Positions 17,203 to 25,326 of a stretch of DNA of 64,000 nt are shown one piece after another; position 1 is the first letter of the stretch; each line of letters starts with the position of its first letter. Under the pieces are notes generated by a model. The model had not been told where the DNA came from and searched no databases. It worked only from the letters and a program-made list of their open reading frames with translations. The position numbers and the translations under genes are program-made. The stretch comes from Bacteroidota bacterium (lineage in GTDB: Bacteria; Bacteroidota; Bacteroidia; Palsa-965), in the NCBI GenBank assembly GCA_016194975.1, contig JACQAM010000006.1, positions 153,071 to 217,070 on the forward strand, given 5' to 3'.

Positions 17203-17781
17203 ATGCTTGCAAAATCTTTTTATGCGGGCGCTGATGTAACACGCATAGCAAAAAAATTACTCGGAAAAAAGATCTGCACAAATTTTCGTGGACAATTCAC
17301 TTCGGGGGTCATCACCGAAACAGAAGCTTATGCAGGCGTAACCGACCGCGCATCACACGCACACGGGGGAAAATTTACCGAACGTACGAAGATCATGTAT
17401 GAAAAAGGCGGGACAGCTTACATCTATCTGTGCTATGGAATTCATCACCTTTTCAACATCGTAACGAATAAAAAAGGAATTCCTCACGCTGTTCTGATCC
17501 GTGCGATAGAACCGAAAGACGGAATTGAAATTATGATGAAGCGACGGAAGAAAAATAAGATCGGAAAGAATTTTTCCTCAGGGCCCGGAACAGTTTCACA
17601 AGCATTGGGAATTCATGTAAAATATTCCGGCGCGGATCTTACGTCAAAAAAAATCTGGCTCGAAGAAACAGGAATAGTAGTCCCGAAAAATGAAATTATC
17701 ATTGGCCCCCGAATCGGTGTAAGTTACGCAGGAGAAGATGCGAAGTTGCCGTATCGGTTTTTATGGAAGAAAAGGTATTAG
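17203..17781 (+). CDS. DNA-3-methyladenine glycosylase (AAG/MPG family)
   Basis: 192 residues, family-typical. Removes alkylated purines from DNA as the first step of base-excision repair. Conserved elements: LAKSFYAGADVTRIAKKLLG, the catalytic Glu in GVITETEAYAG, the DNA-contact loop DRASHAHGGKFTERTKIMY, GGTAYIYLCYGIHHLFNIV, and the GPGTVSQALGI segment. Lies 23 bases downstream of the small secreted-protein gene. An inverted repeat begins at the end of the coding sequence. Confidence 0.93.
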   Translation: MLAKSFYAGADVTRIAKKLLGKKICTNFRGQFTSGVITETEAYAGVTDRASHAHGGKFTERTKIMYEKGGTAYIYLCYGIHHLFNIVTNKKGIPHAVLIRAIEPKDGIEIMMKRRKKNKIGKNFSSGPGTVSQALGIHVKYSGADLTSKKIWLEETGIVVPKNEIIIGPRIGVSYAGEDAKLPYRFLWKKRY

Positions 17782-17868
17782 GTAATTTAGGTATTGAGGT
17801 AATTTTTGTGTCGTGAAATAATTCCTCCCGCCGAATACCTCAATACCAAATATCCCAATACCTTACCT
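17772..17868. repeat. word-repeat inverted repeat ending at the rlmI promoter
   Basis: Left arm about 17772-17803, right arm about 17834-17868. The core GGTATTGAGGTA (17790-17801) is exactly matched by TACCTCAATACC (17836-17847), and imperfect pairing runs over about 30 bp. The word AGGTATTG recurs within each arm. The right arm runs into the -7 box TACCTTTG of the next gene. Confidence 0.85.
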
Positions 17869-17871
17869 TTG
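17864..17871 (+). promoter_or_regulatory. -7 element TACCTTTG, leaderless rlmI
   Basis: TAnnTTTG match six bases before the ATG at 17878; its first bases belong to the right arm of the inverted repeat. Confidence 0.62.
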
Positions 17872-17877
17872 CCATCT

Positions 17878-19059
17878 ATGGAACGTACCGCTGTCATACT
17901 AAGTTCAGGAAAAGATCAGTCGCTGAAAAGATTTCATCCGTGGGTTTTTTCGGGCGCGATAAAAAAAATTAAAGGCCCCGTTCAGGAAGGCGATCTCGTT
18001 GACGTTTTTTCAAATAAAGAGGAATACCTCGGCACCGGGCATTATTCTTCGGGTTCCATTGCCATCCGTGTTTTTTCATTCGACAGTAAAGAGATCGGCG
18101 CACAGTTCTGGAATGAAAAAATTTCAAAGGCATGGGAGTACAGAAAAAATATTGGAATTACCGAAGATAAAAACACCAATGTGTATCGCCTCATCTATGC
18201 CGAAGGAGATGGAATGCCCGGGCTCATCGTTGATTATTACAATGGAATCGCAGTAATGCAGGCGCATTCTCCCGGAATGCATTTTCAGCGAATGGAAATT
18301 GCAACTGCGCTGAAAGAAATTCTCGGCGATAAACTGAAAGCGGTTTATGATAAAAGTGCGGAGTCTTTGCACAAAAATTCTGAACAACAGGTGACGAACG
18401 GATATATTCTCGGCGAAGCAGAGAACCACGTGGAAGTAACCGAGAATGGAAATAAATTCCTGATCGATTGGGAGAACGGGCAGAAAACCGGTTTCTTCAT
18501 TGATCAGCGTAATAACCGGAAATTGCTTTCACAATATTGTAAAGGAAAAAAAGTAGCAAATACTTTCTGCTACACCGGCGGATTTTCCGTGTACGCAGGC
18601 ACAGCGGGCGCGAGCGCAGTACACAGCGTTGATTCATCGAAAAAAGCAATTGCGCTTGCAGAAAAAAATATGGAACTGAACGGTCTGAAAGATCATGCTG
18701 CTTTTGCTATGGACACTTTCGATTTCCTGAAGGATAAAGAAAATGTTTACGATGTGATCATACTCGATCCACCGGCATTTGCAAAATCGATGAGTGCAAA
18801 ACATCATGCAGTGATGGGATACAAACGGTTGAATGCAGAAGCGATCATGAAAATAAAACCCGGCGGAATTATTTTTACTTTTTCCTGTTCGCAGGTCGTG
18901 AATCGCGGATTATTTGCCGATACGATCATGTCGTCAGCAATCGTAGCCGGGAGAAATGTGCGCGTGCTGCATCACCTCACTCAACCGCCCGACCATCCTG
19001 TGAATATTTTTCATCCCGAAGGAGAATACCTGAAAGGGCTTGTACTTTACGTGGAATGA
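17878..19059 (+). CDS. rlmI: class I rRNA methyltransferase, RlmI-like
   Basis: 394 residues. N-terminal PUA domain (about 1-75, with LKRFHPWVFSGAIKKIKG and YSSGSIAIRVFS), a central EEHUD-like region with GENGQKTGFF-type context, seen as WENGQKTGFFIDQRNNRKLL, and a C-terminal Rossmann methyltransferase (VANTFCYTGGFSVYAGTAGA binding SAM; catalytic loop VIILDPPAFAKS; FSCSQ). The family methylates C5 of a 23S rRNA cytosine. Upstream in-frame ATG at 17806 lies before the promoter box, so 17878 is chosen. Confidence 0.9.
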   Translation: MERTAVILSSGKDQSLKRFHPWVFSGAIKKIKGPVQEGDLVDVFSNKEEYLGTGHYSSGSIAIRVFSFDSKEIGAQFWNEKISKAWEYRKNIGITEDKNTNVYRLIYAEGDGMPGLIVDYYNGIAVMQAHSPGMHFQRMEIATALKEILGDKLKAVYDKSAESLHKNSEQQVTNGYILGEAENHVEVTENGNKFLIDWENGQKTGFFIDQRNNRKLLSQYCKGKKVANTFCYTGGFSVYAGTAGASAVHSVDSSKKAIALAEKNMELNGLKDHAAFAMDTFDFLKDKENVYDVIILDPPAFAKSMSAKHHAVMGYKRLNAEAIMKIKPGGIIFTFSCSQVVNRGLFADTIMSSAIVAGRNVRVLHHLTQPPDHPVNIFHPEGEYLKGLVLYVE

Positions 19060-19208
19060 AAAAATTATTTTTCATTCCTGCTGTTCCGTTGTTTCTTTCA
19101 CTAAAAGGAGATAACACGATCAACCTGCCTGTTTTCAATATTACTTTCAAAGTTCCTTCCAAATGGAAAGTTCAACCGTCACTGCCGCACGTGCTAATGA
19201 ACTTTTAA
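19056..19208 (+). CDS. possible 50-residue peptide overlapping rlmI stop
   Basis: The ATG overlaps the rlmI stop codon as ATGA and opens a 50-codon frame: MKKLFFIPAVPLFLSLKGDN, then a hydrophobic beta-like stretch and a basic end, with TAA at 19206. The start looks like a signal peptide. Arrangement and N-terminus favour a real gene, but it is short and unrecognised, so it may be chance. Confidence 0.3.
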   Translation: MKKLFFIPAVPLFLSLKGDNTINLPVFNITFKVPSKWKVQPSLPHVLMNF

Positions 19209-19256
19209 ATGTTCTTAACACGATGTGGCCGGCATCAGCCAATCACTGAGTTTTTA

Positions 19257-19264
19257 TAATTTTG
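19257..19264 (+). promoter_or_regulatory. -7 element TAATTTTG
   Basis: TAnnTTTG match 15 bases before the ATG at 19280. It includes an in-frame TTG (19262) that could be mistaken for a start. Confidence 0.5.
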
Positions 19265-19279
19265 AAAAAAATCATACCC

Positions 19280-19624
19280 ATGAAAAGTTCACGACTCATT
19301 ATCATTCTGCTTCTCCTCTCTCCCATTCTTTTTTACCGGGCAAGTTGTCACCAGGTGAAAGAAGCTGTCACTTATAAAGCCGATCCTAACTATGATTACC
19401 CGGGAAACGGGTACATAAAAGCATTCGTTACCGATGTGGAACTCGACGGATGCAAATGGATGCTGCAACAGGAAAGTGATAATAAAAAACTTGAACCCGA
19501 CGGATTGCAACCGGAATTCGAACACGACAGTCTCAAGGTCTGGTTGAAATTCGAACCGGAAGACCGGATGAGCGTGTGCATGGCCGGGCAAACGATCAAA
19601 GTACTCGATATTAAAATTCGATGA
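19280..19624 (+). CDS. small exported protein of unknown function
   Basis: 114 residues from ATG 19280. The N-terminus MKSSRLIIILLLLSPILFYR leads to ASC, a possible lipobox, so this may be a small lipoprotein. The mature part YIKAFVTDVELDGCKWMLQQ, then LEPDGLQPEFEHDSLKVWLK and a closing CMAGQTIKVLDI, looks like a small beta-barrel with a Cys pair seen in other short Bacteroidota proteins. No function is known to me. Single gene; a palindrome follows at 19630. Confidence 0.6.
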   Translation: MKSSRLIIILLLLSPILFYRASCHQVKEAVTYKADPNYDYPGNGYIKAFVTDVELDGCKWMLQQESDNKKLEPDGLQPEFEHDSLKVWLKFEPEDRMSVCMAGQTIKVLDIKIR

Positions 19625-19629
19625 TTTGA

Positions 19630-19647
19630 TCCCGATAAATATCGGGA
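19630..19647. repeat. CCCGATA palindrome (copy 1)
   Basis: TCCCGATAAATATCGGGA, one base from perfect symmetry, followed by CGAAATTTGAAATT which in turn pairs imperfectly with a sequence just before fmt (about 19697-19717). Related perfect copies lie at 49148 and 55619. Confidence 0.75.
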
Positions 19648-19719
19648 CGAAATTTGAAATTGAATTCATTTCTATTGTACTGATCTCCGCTATCGAATCA
19701 CGAATTTCAAATTTTCGAA

Positions 19720-20652
19720 ATGGATCCTGAATCTTTAAGAATTATTTTCATGGGAACTCCCGGATTCGCTGCAGGAGTTCTTGAAAAATTAATTACTGAA
19801 AAGTACAAGGTGGTGGCGGTGATTACTGCGCCGGATAAACCTGCCGGTCGTGGAAAGAAGTTGAACGAAAGTGAAGTGAAACAACTCGCAGAGAAAAATA
19901 ATATTCCAGTTCTTCAACCTGAAAAATTAAGATCGTCTGACTTTCTCGATGAACTTAAAAATTTAAAACCCGATCTCGGTATCGTGGTCGCATTCCGCAT
20001 GCTTCCCGCAGTTGTGTGGCAACTTCCTCCAATGGGAACCTTCAACCTGCATGCATCACTTCTTCCGCAATATCGCGGCGCGGCTCCCATCAATCGCGCA
20101 ATTATGAATGGTGAAAAGAAAACGGGGATCACTACTTTTTTTCTACAACAGGAAATAGATGCGGGAAATATTATTTTCCGCGAAGAAATGGAGATTGCTC
20201 CCGATGAAACTGCCGGCCAACTTCATGACCGAATGATGCATTCAGGAAGTGAATTGGTGGTGAGAACTATAAATGCCATTACCAATGGAAATGCTCCACG
20301 CGAAAAACAAATTGTTCCCCAGAATAGCAAACTTAATGAGGCGCCGAAAATTTTCCGGAATGATTGCCGCATCGACTGGACTGCTACTGGAAAAAAAATT
20401 CACGATCATGTGCGCGGACTTTCTCCTTATCCCGGTGCATGGACAACTTTTGAAACGAAAGATGCCGAACTCATGGAAATGAAGATCCTTCGCACAAAAT
20501 TCATTCCGGGTGAACTGCGTAGCGATTTTCCTCATGTAAAAACTGCAGATGGAAATATTCTCATTGAAGAATTGCAGGTTGCAGGCAAAAAAAGAATGAG
20601 CGCTGCGGAATTCATGAATGGATATGCGGTGAATGAAATACGTTTCATCTGA
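19720..20652 (+). CDS. fmt: methionyl-tRNA formyltransferase
   Basis: 310 residues, normal length. Formylates Met-tRNAfMet using 10-formyl-tetrahydrofolate. The catalytic domain shows IIFMGTPGFAAGVLEKLI, the folate loop with NLHASLLPQYRGAAPINRAI (catalytic Asn and His) and the Asp in QQEIDAGNIIF; the C-terminal OB-like domain (about 205-310) contains GLSPYPGAWTTF. No def gene is adjacent. The upstream gap contains a palindrome and AT-rich inverted words but no clear -7 box. Confidence 0.95.
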   Translation: MDPESLRIIFMGTPGFAAGVLEKLITEKYKVVAVITAPDKPAGRGKKLNESEVKQLAEKNNIPVLQPEKLRSSDFLDELKNLKPDLGIVVAFRMLPAVVWQLPPMGTFNLHASLLPQYRGAAPINRAIMNGEKKTGITTFFLQQEIDAGNIIFREEMEIAPDETAGQLHDRMMHSGSELVVRTINAITNGNAPREKQIVPQNSKLNEAPKIFRNDCRIDWTATGKKIHDHVRGLSPYPGAWTTFETKDAELMEMKILRTKFIPGELRSDFPHVKTADGNILIEELQVAGKKRMSAAEFMNGYAVNEIRFI

Positions 20653-20725
20653 AATTTTTTCTTTCGTTCGCACAAAAAAGAAAAAAATCTTTATCACCAT
20701 TTTTTGAACAAAAGCTCTACAACCC

Positions 20726-20755
20726 TTGACTGATGCGGGTTTGCGCGTATATTTG
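20726..20755 (+). promoter_or_regulatory. full sigma-A-type promoter of the HU gene
   Basis: -33 TTG at 20726-20728, 19-base spacer, -7 TATATTTG at 20748-20755. This is the best complete Bacteroidota promoter in the window; the leader to the ATG at 20815 is about 55 bases. Confidence 0.75.
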
Positions 20756-20814
20756 CTCCCCGCAATTCAATCATTGTTTAACAGGACAAATAGTCCACCC
20801 CAAAAAAAAATAAG

Positions 20815-21090
20815 ATGAACAAAGCAGAACTGATCGAAGCGATCTCCACCAGCGCCAGGATTTCCAAAGCAGATGCCGGCCGCGCACTTGATTCCACCAT
20901 CGAGAACATTTCAAAAGCACTTAAAAAAGGAGAAAAAGTTTCTCTCGTCGGATTCGGAACATTTTCCGTATCAAAACGCGCTGCCCGCACAGGACGCAAT
21001 CCGCAAACAGGAAAAGCAATTCAGATCAAAGCAAAAAAAGTGGCAAAGTTCAAAGCCGGATCCGATCTTGCAGGAACGGTGAATAAATAA
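20815..21090 (+). CDS. hup: HU-family DNA-binding protein
   Basis: 91 residues, nucleoid-associated dimeric protein that bends DNA. The N-terminal helices [20 protein letters not shown], the strand [20 protein letters not shown], and the DNA-clasping arm with [20 protein letters not shown] (the intercalating Pro is present) fit HU/IHF. Own promoter upstream and own terminator downstream, so a monocistronic transcript. Confidence 0.96.
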   Translation: MNKAELIEAISTSARISKADAGRALDSTIENISKALKKGEKVSLVGFGTFSVSKRAARTGRNPQTGKAIQIKAKKVAKFKAGSDLAGTVNK

Positions 21091-21110
21091 CTGAGAAAAA
21101 AACTATCGGA

Positions 21111-21138
21111 AATCCTCTCGAAATCGGGAGGATTTTTT
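21111..21138 (+). terminator. intrinsic terminator of the HU gene
   Basis: AATCCTC (21111-21117) pairs with GAGGATT (21128-21134), followed by a T-run. Confidence 0.88.
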
Positions 21139-21150
21139 ATTCTGAGAATT

Positions 21151-22194
21151 ATGAATACTGATAAAATAAAATCTTTCGACCCCAACTGCCCCGGCGATCC
21201 CGATGGAAATATTTACGGGCTTCCTTTCACTCCGAAAGAAGCAAACATCGTGATCGTTCCTGTTCCCTGGGATGTAACGGTTTCTTATTCCGATGGAAGT
21301 TCAAAAGGGCCGGAAGCAATTTTCGATGCTTCATTCCAGGTTGATATTTATGATCCGATGATGAAAGATGCGTGGAAGATCGGATTGGCAATGGAAGAAA
21401 TTTCTTCGGAAATAAAAAGAAAGAACAGTTCGCTGAGAAAAGAAGCAAAAAAATATATTCACGCATTCACCAATAATAAACTGAACAAAACTTCCGGAAC
21501 AATTCTTGAAAAAATAAATGCAGGATCGGAATGGCTGAATGAAAAAGTGAAACAGCAATGCCTTCATTGGATGAATAAAGGAAAAATGGTGGTGTTGCTC
21601 GGCGGTGATCACAGTACGCCGTTCGGTTTCATGAAAGCGCTGGCAGAAAAATATTCTTCATTCGGAATTCTCCAGATCGATGCGCACGCCGACCTCCGCG
21701 CCGCGTACGAGGGTTTCACGTACTCGCACGCGTCCATCATGTACAACGCGCTCACGATCCCGCAGGTGAGCAAGCTCGTGCAGGCGGGCATACGCGATTA
21801 TTGTGAAGACGAAGCAAAACTCATTGCAAAAAATCCTGCGCGCATAAAAACTTTTTTCGATCGCGATCTCAAACACGATAATTATTTAGGAAAAAACTGG
21901 AGCGAACAGGTGGAAGATATCATTTCTCATTTGCCGAATAACGTTTACATCAGTTTCGATATCGACGGACTTGATCCTAAACTCTGTCCGAACACGGGAA
22001 CTCCTGTTGCCGGTGGATTCGAATTTGAACAGGCGGCTTATCTAATTCAGAAAGTTGCGCAGAGCGGAAAAAAAATAATCGGGATGGATCTGAATGAAGT
22101 TGCGCCAGGACATGATGAATGGAATGCAAATGTGGGGGCAAGGATGCTGTTCCGCATGTGTACAATGATGGCGCTCTCCAATGAAAAAGTCTGA
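21151..22194 (+). CDS. arginase/agmatinase-family ureohydrolase (formimidoylglutamase-like)
   Basis: 347 residues, a binuclear manganese hydrolase of guanidino compounds. All metal motifs are visible: VLLGGDHSTPFGF, the DAHADLR loop in GILQIDAHADLRAAYEGFTY, and VYISFDIDGLDPKLCPNTGT. The N-terminus is long, with about 120 residues before the GGDHS motif, including a charged insert near IKRKNSSLRKEAKKY. The Bacteroidota members of this type are called arginase or formimidoylglutamase; no histidine-utilisation genes are adjacent, so the substrate is unresolved. The 3' end overlaps the SpoU methyltransferase by 14 bases. Confidence 0.85.
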   Translation: MNTDKIKSFDPNCPGDPDGNIYGLPFTPKEANIVIVPVPWDVTVSYSDGSSKGPEAIFDASFQVDIYDPMMKDAWKIGLAMEEISSEIKRKNSSLRKEAKKYIHAFTNNKLNKTSGTILEKINAGSEWLNEKVKQQCLHWMNKGKMVVLLGGDHSTPFGFMKALAEKYSSFGILQIDAHADLRAAYEGFTYSHASIMYNALTIPQVSKLVQAGIRDYCEDEAKLIAKNPARIKTFFDRDLKHDNYLGKNWSEQVEDIISHLPNNVYISFDIDGLDPKLCPNTGTPVAGGFEFEQAAYLIQKVAQSGKKIIGMDLNEVAPGHDEWNANVGARMLFRMCTMMALSNEKV

Positions 22195-22879
22195 AACGGG
22201 ACAATACAGCAGTGCGTTGTACGAATATCTCTCGGGTTTTCTCACCGAAGAGCGCAGGAAAAAATTCGAAAAACATATTGCACTCCGCAGCCGCTATGTA
22301 ACCATCGTAGTTGAAGATATTTTTCAGCCGCATAATGCAAGCGCAGTTCTCCGCAGTGCAGAATGTTTCGGCTTACAGGATGTTCACATCATTGAAAGCA
22401 AAAACAAATACAATCCCAACCCCGATGTGGTAATGGGCGCAAATAAATGGCTCACCCTTCATCATCACAGCGGAAAAGAAAATAATACCGATGAATGTAT
22501 TTCGTTTCTTAAAAAAAATAAATATCGTATTGTTGCCACCACTCCGCACAAAAATGATCAGCTCATCAGCCAACTCGATCTTTCGAAAGGAAAAGTGGCG
22601 CTCTTTTTCGGAACAGAACTCGAAGGAATTTCAAAAAATATCATGGATGCTGCCGATGAATTTGTAAAAATTCCCATGTTCGGTTTTACAGAAAGTTTCA
22701 ACATCTCTGTTTCAGCCGCCATCTGCATGTATGAATTAATGACAAAACTCAGAACATCAAATATTGACTGGCAATTAAGCGAAGAAGAAAAAAATAATAT
22801 TTTGCTGGATTGGGCGCGGAATTCCATTAAGAAACCGGAACTTCTCGAAGAGGAATTTCGAAAAAAGTTAACTCAATAA
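22181..22879 (+). CDS. SpoU/TrmH-family RNA 2'-O-methyltransferase
   Basis: 232 residues with the SPOUT trefoil knot. Motif 1 NASAVLRSAECFGLQDVHII, motif 2 VALFFGTELEGIS and motif 3 GFTESFNISVSAAICMYEL are intact, closest to tRNA (guanosine-18-2'-O)-methyltransferase TrmH; the C-terminal helical extension also matches. The ATG at 22181 overlaps the previous gene by 14 bases, implying translational coupling to the ureohydrolase. Confidence 0.88.
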   Translation: MKKSETGQYSSALYEYLSGFLTEERRKKFEKHIALRSRYVTIVVEDIFQPHNASAVLRSAECFGLQDVHIIESKNKYNPNPDVVMGANKWLTLHHHSGKENNTDECISFLKKNKYRIVATTPHKNDQLISQLDLSKGKVALFFGTELEGISKNIMDAADEFVKIPMFGFTESFNISVSAAICMYELMTKLRTSNIDWQLSEEEKNNILLDWARNSIKKPELLEEEFRKKLTQ

Positions 22880-22883
22880 CCAT

Positions 22884-22891
22884 TACATTTG
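22884..22891 (+). promoter_or_regulatory. -7 element TACATTTG for the THX gene
   Basis: TAnnTTTG match 28 bases before the ATG at 22920, a normal leader length. Confidence 0.62.
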
Positions 22892-22919
22892 CACCACACC
22901 AAACGAAAAAAAATCAATC

Positions 22920-23084
22920 ATGGGAAAAGGAGATAAAAAATCAACCAAAGGAAAACGCTGGAGACATTCTTACGGCAATACCCGTCCGAGAAAAAAGGCG
23001 ATGGCAAAAGCAAAAGCGAAAGCAAAAGCAGGCGCAGCACCTAAGAAAAAAGCTGCAAAGAAATCTGCAAAAAAAGCTGATTAA
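22920..23084 (+). CDS. 30S ribosomal protein THX
   Basis: A 54-residue gene. The start MGKGDKKSTKGKRWRHSYGN followed by TRPRKK is the signature of the Bacteroidota THX family, small basic proteins that fill a cavity in the 30S head. The rest is a lysine/alanine tail (AKAKAKAKAGAAPKKKAAKK) longer than in the Thermus protein. It has its own promoter box and a terminator directly after the stop, so it should be a strongly expressed single-gene transcript. Confidence 0.9.
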   Translation: MGKGDKKSTKGKRWRHSYGNTRPRKKAMAKAKAKAKAGAAPKKKAAKKSAKKAD

Positions 23085-23087
23085 AAA

Positions 23088-23120
23088 AAATCCTCCGCAA
23101 CAACGGGGGATTTTTATTTT
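23088..23120 (+). terminator. intrinsic terminator of the THX gene
   Basis: AATCCTCCG and CGGGGGATT form a 9-bp stem with one G-T pair around a six-base loop, with A-run before and T-run after. Confidence 0.88.
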
Positions 23121-23131
23121 AACTTTCTATA

Positions 23132-23500
23132 GTGAAAGCGCAAATCATTTTCATTCTTTTTTTCGTTTCTGTCATTGGTTGTGCGGCGCAGAAAGACAGT
23201 ATTGTTCATTCGAAAGATGGAAAAGATTCCATTATTTTTCATTTCAAAAAAGAGCACATCAGGCGGGTAGAGCGTTTTTACCCCGACGGAAAATTGAGCG
23301 AGAAGACGCTCGAGAGAAAAAACGGAGACTTCAGATGGGATAAAAATTTCTATGAAAATGGAAAATTAAAATCACTCATGAAAAACAGAATCATTCTCCG
23401 GAACATCAAAAGAAAGTTTTGGGATGAAAATGGTAAAAAAAGCAGCGTAGAAAAAACTTCTTACCGAATGAAAGATATTACCGCAAGGAAAAAATGGTAA
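23132..23500 (+). CDS. small MORN-variant lipoprotein
   Basis: 122 residues with a GTG start at 23132. The signal VKAQIIFILFFVSVIGC ends in a good lipobox (VIGC). The mature part has two or three MORN-variant units (RVERFYPDGKLSEKTLE, WDKNFYENGKLKSLM, RKFWDENGKKSSVE), as in YwqK-type proteins. It begins 12 bases after the THX terminator. The following 180 bases to 23684 hold only AT-rich repeated words of the TTTCAAAT type. Confidence 0.6.
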   Translation: MKAQIIFILFFVSVIGCAAQKDSIVHSKDGKDSIIFHFKKEHIRRVERFYPDGKLSEKTLERKNGDFRWDKNFYENGKLKSLMKNRIILRNIKRKFWDENGKKSSVEKTSYRMKDITARKKW

Positions 23501-23684
23501 CTGCAACTTAATTTAGTGCGCCCTAAGCGTCGCGGAAAAACACCTTGCCTCTTTTTCTATCGGACCGAAGTCCATCTTCACCGAAACAATTGCAATCTGT
23601 AATTTGTATTCGGTAATCATTTCTTCATTAATTGAACCAAGCATAATCTCGAATTTCAAATTTTGAATTTCAAATCGTTAATCA

Positions 23685-24335
23685 TCACGGCGCTTTCCTC
23701 ATAATTTTCCATCCCCCATTCGCGTGCACGTAGCAGATGCGATCGTGCAGGCGACTCTCCCTTCCCTGCCAGAATTCAATTTCATCAGGCATCAAAACAT
23801 ATCCGCCCCAGAATTCCGGGCGATGCACATTTTTTCCTTCGAAATTTTTTTTCTGTTTGTTCAATTCTTCTTCAAGCCATTTCCGGTCGGGAATAATTTC
23901 ACTCTGCGGAGAAGTCCACGCTCCTATCCTGCTCTCCAATGGACGCGTACTGAAATATTCTTCCGAATCTTTTTCATTTATTTTTTCTATTCTTCCTTCT
24001 ATGCGAACTTGCCGTTGCAACTCGGGCCAGAAAAAATTCAGGCATGCAAACGGATTTTCATCAATGTCTTTTCCTTTTGCACTTTTGTAATTCGTAAAAA
24101 AAGAAAATCCTTTTGCACTGAAATCACGGAGTAAAACAACGCGCGCAGAAGGGCGCATGTCTTTTCCTGCAGTTGCAAGCGTCATCGCAATCGGATCTGT
24201 TACATTCGCATCCATCGCTTCACGAAACCATTTTTCAAATTGCCGCACCGGATCTTTTTCCACCATCGACTCATCGAGTGAGGCATGCGAATACTCCGTT
24301 CGCAATTTACTGATGTGAGCATTGAGTTTTTCCAT
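23685..24335 (-). CDS. pdxH: pyridoxamine 5'-phosphate oxidase
   Basis: 216 residues, standard length. FMN-dependent oxidation of PNP/PMP to pyridoxal phosphate. Conserved segments: DPVRQFEKWFREAMDANV, MTLATAGKDMRPSARVVLLR, the FMN contact GFSFFTNYKSAKGKDI, RQVRIEGRIEKI, the signature SRIGAWTSPQSEIIPDR and the C-terminal EFWQGRESRLHDRICY. The ATG at 24335 is only four bases from a -7 box (24340-24347). Divergent from yqgE. Confidence 0.96.
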   Translation of the reverse strand: MEKLNAHISKLRTEYSHASLDESMVEKDPVRQFEKWFREAMDANVTDPIAMTLATAGKDMRPSARVVLLRDFSAKGFSFFTNYKSAKGKDIDENPFACLNFFWPELQRQVRIEGRIEKINEKDSEEYFSTRPLESRIGAWTSPQSEIIPDRKWLEEELNKQKKNFEGKNVHRPEFWGGYVLMPDEIEFWQGRESRLHDRICYVHANGGWKIMRKAP

Positions 24336-24339
24336 GTGG

Positions 24340-24347
24340 CAAAGTTA
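24340..24347 (-). promoter_or_regulatory. -7 element TAACTTTG, leaderless pdxH
   Basis: TAnnTTTG match on the minus strand with four bases between box and ATG. Confidence 0.62.
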
Positions 24348-24570
24348 ATTTTTCCCGACCGTTTTCTGCTGATATAAATCATCAGGAGCGCACCGTCTGG
24401 TGCATTTAATTTCCTGCGTTCCTCCTGCCTCGCTGTACTCCGCGTGGCGCGCTGAGCAAGTTCCATCCCAAAAATGCGGGGTACTTGCGGGCATGAGGGC
24501 TATGAAAAAAACTGCATCACTTTTAAAAACCAAATAACTCATAACCAATAACCAATAACCCATTACTCAT
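24348..24570. other. divergent intergenic region with hairpin and repeated words
   Basis: Contains a short hairpin GCACCGTCTGGTGC (24390-24403), a GC-richer segment (24418-24490) unlike its surroundings that may be a degraded mobile repeat, and from about 24530 a run of related words (ATAACTC, ATAACCA, ATTACTC) leading into the yqgE -7 box. No gene is seen. Confidence 0.5.
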
Positions 24571-24578
24571 TACCTTTG
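24571..24578 (+). promoter_or_regulatory. -7 element TACCTTTG before yqgE
   Basis: TAnnTTTG match, four bases before the ATG at 24583 and 25 before the alternative ATG at 24604. Confidence 0.6.
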
Positions 24579-24582
24579 TCAA

Positions 24583-25152
24583 ATGCTATTCGCAGAAAAT
24601 AAAATGATTCCCAAAGCAGGACGACTTCTCGTTTCCGAACCCTTTCTTGCCGACGGATATTTTCGCAGGGCCGTGGTTTTGCTTACCGAGCACGGAGCGA
24701 ATGGCAGCGTGGGATTCATTCTCAACAAACCGCTCGATATTAAAATTGAAGAAGCTATTCCCGGTTTTCCTGAATTTAATTTTCCTGCTTTATTCGGCGG
24801 ACCAGTTCAGCGCGACCAGTTGTATTACGTGCACACGCTTGGAGAAAAAATAAAAGATTCAGTGAAGATCGCGGAAGGATTGTGGTGGCTCGGCGATTTT
24901 GACCAGGTAAAAGACATGATCACGAAAAAAGAGATCGGCGTTAACGAGATCCGTTTTTTCATTGGCTATTCGGGCTGGGAAAAAGATCAGCTGAAAAATG
25001 AGATCAAAGAAAAATCGTGGTTCGTTTCCAAAGCCGATCTCGATCTTATTTTTTCTGAAAAGCCGGAAGAGTTGTGGCAGATTGCCGTAAAAAAAATGGG
25101 CGCCGATTTTGCAATGATGGCCAATTTCCCTGAAGATCCTTCTTTGAACTAA
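24583..25152 (+). CDS. YqgE/AlgH family protein
   Basis: 189 residues. The family signature is clear: GRLLVSEPFLADGYFRRAVV, LLTEHGANGSVGFILNKPL, FGGPVQRDQLYYVHTLG and FIGYSGWEKDQLKNEI. The biochemical role of YqgE/AlgH is not settled; in pseudomonads AlgH affects alginate expression. If translation begins at 24583 the mRNA is leaderless; the ATG at 24604 (MIPKAG) gives a leader of about 20 bases and is an equally good family start. Confidence 0.9.
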   Translation: MLFAENKMIPKAGRLLVSEPFLADGYFRRAVVLLTEHGANGSVGFILNKPLDIKIEEAIPGFPEFNFPALFGGPVQRDQLYYVHTLGEKIKDSVKIAEGLWWLGDFDQVKDMITKKEIGVNEIRFFIGYSGWEKDQLKNEIKEKSWFVSKADLDLIFSEKPEELWQIAVKKMGADFAMMANFPEDPSLN

Positions 25153-25326
25153 TTTACAATTTTTCAATTACAAATTACAGATTGGTTTATTGCCACTTTT
25201 CATTTGTAATTTGTAAAAAGCACTAAAATAAATTTCAGTTGAATCCGCATTCAAAACTATAATCGCGGAAACTAAAAAAGATACGTTTGTTTATTTCACT
25301 TCAGCGCTTCTCATCACTCATCACTC
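25153..25326. other. convergent intergenic region with inverted repeat
   Basis: Words of the type TTACAAATT (25153-25185) are mirrored by ATTTGTAATTTGTAAA (25203-25220), an imperfect inverted repeat between convergent stop codons. The remainder, to the end of the gene at 25327, shows no feature. Confidence 0.55.
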
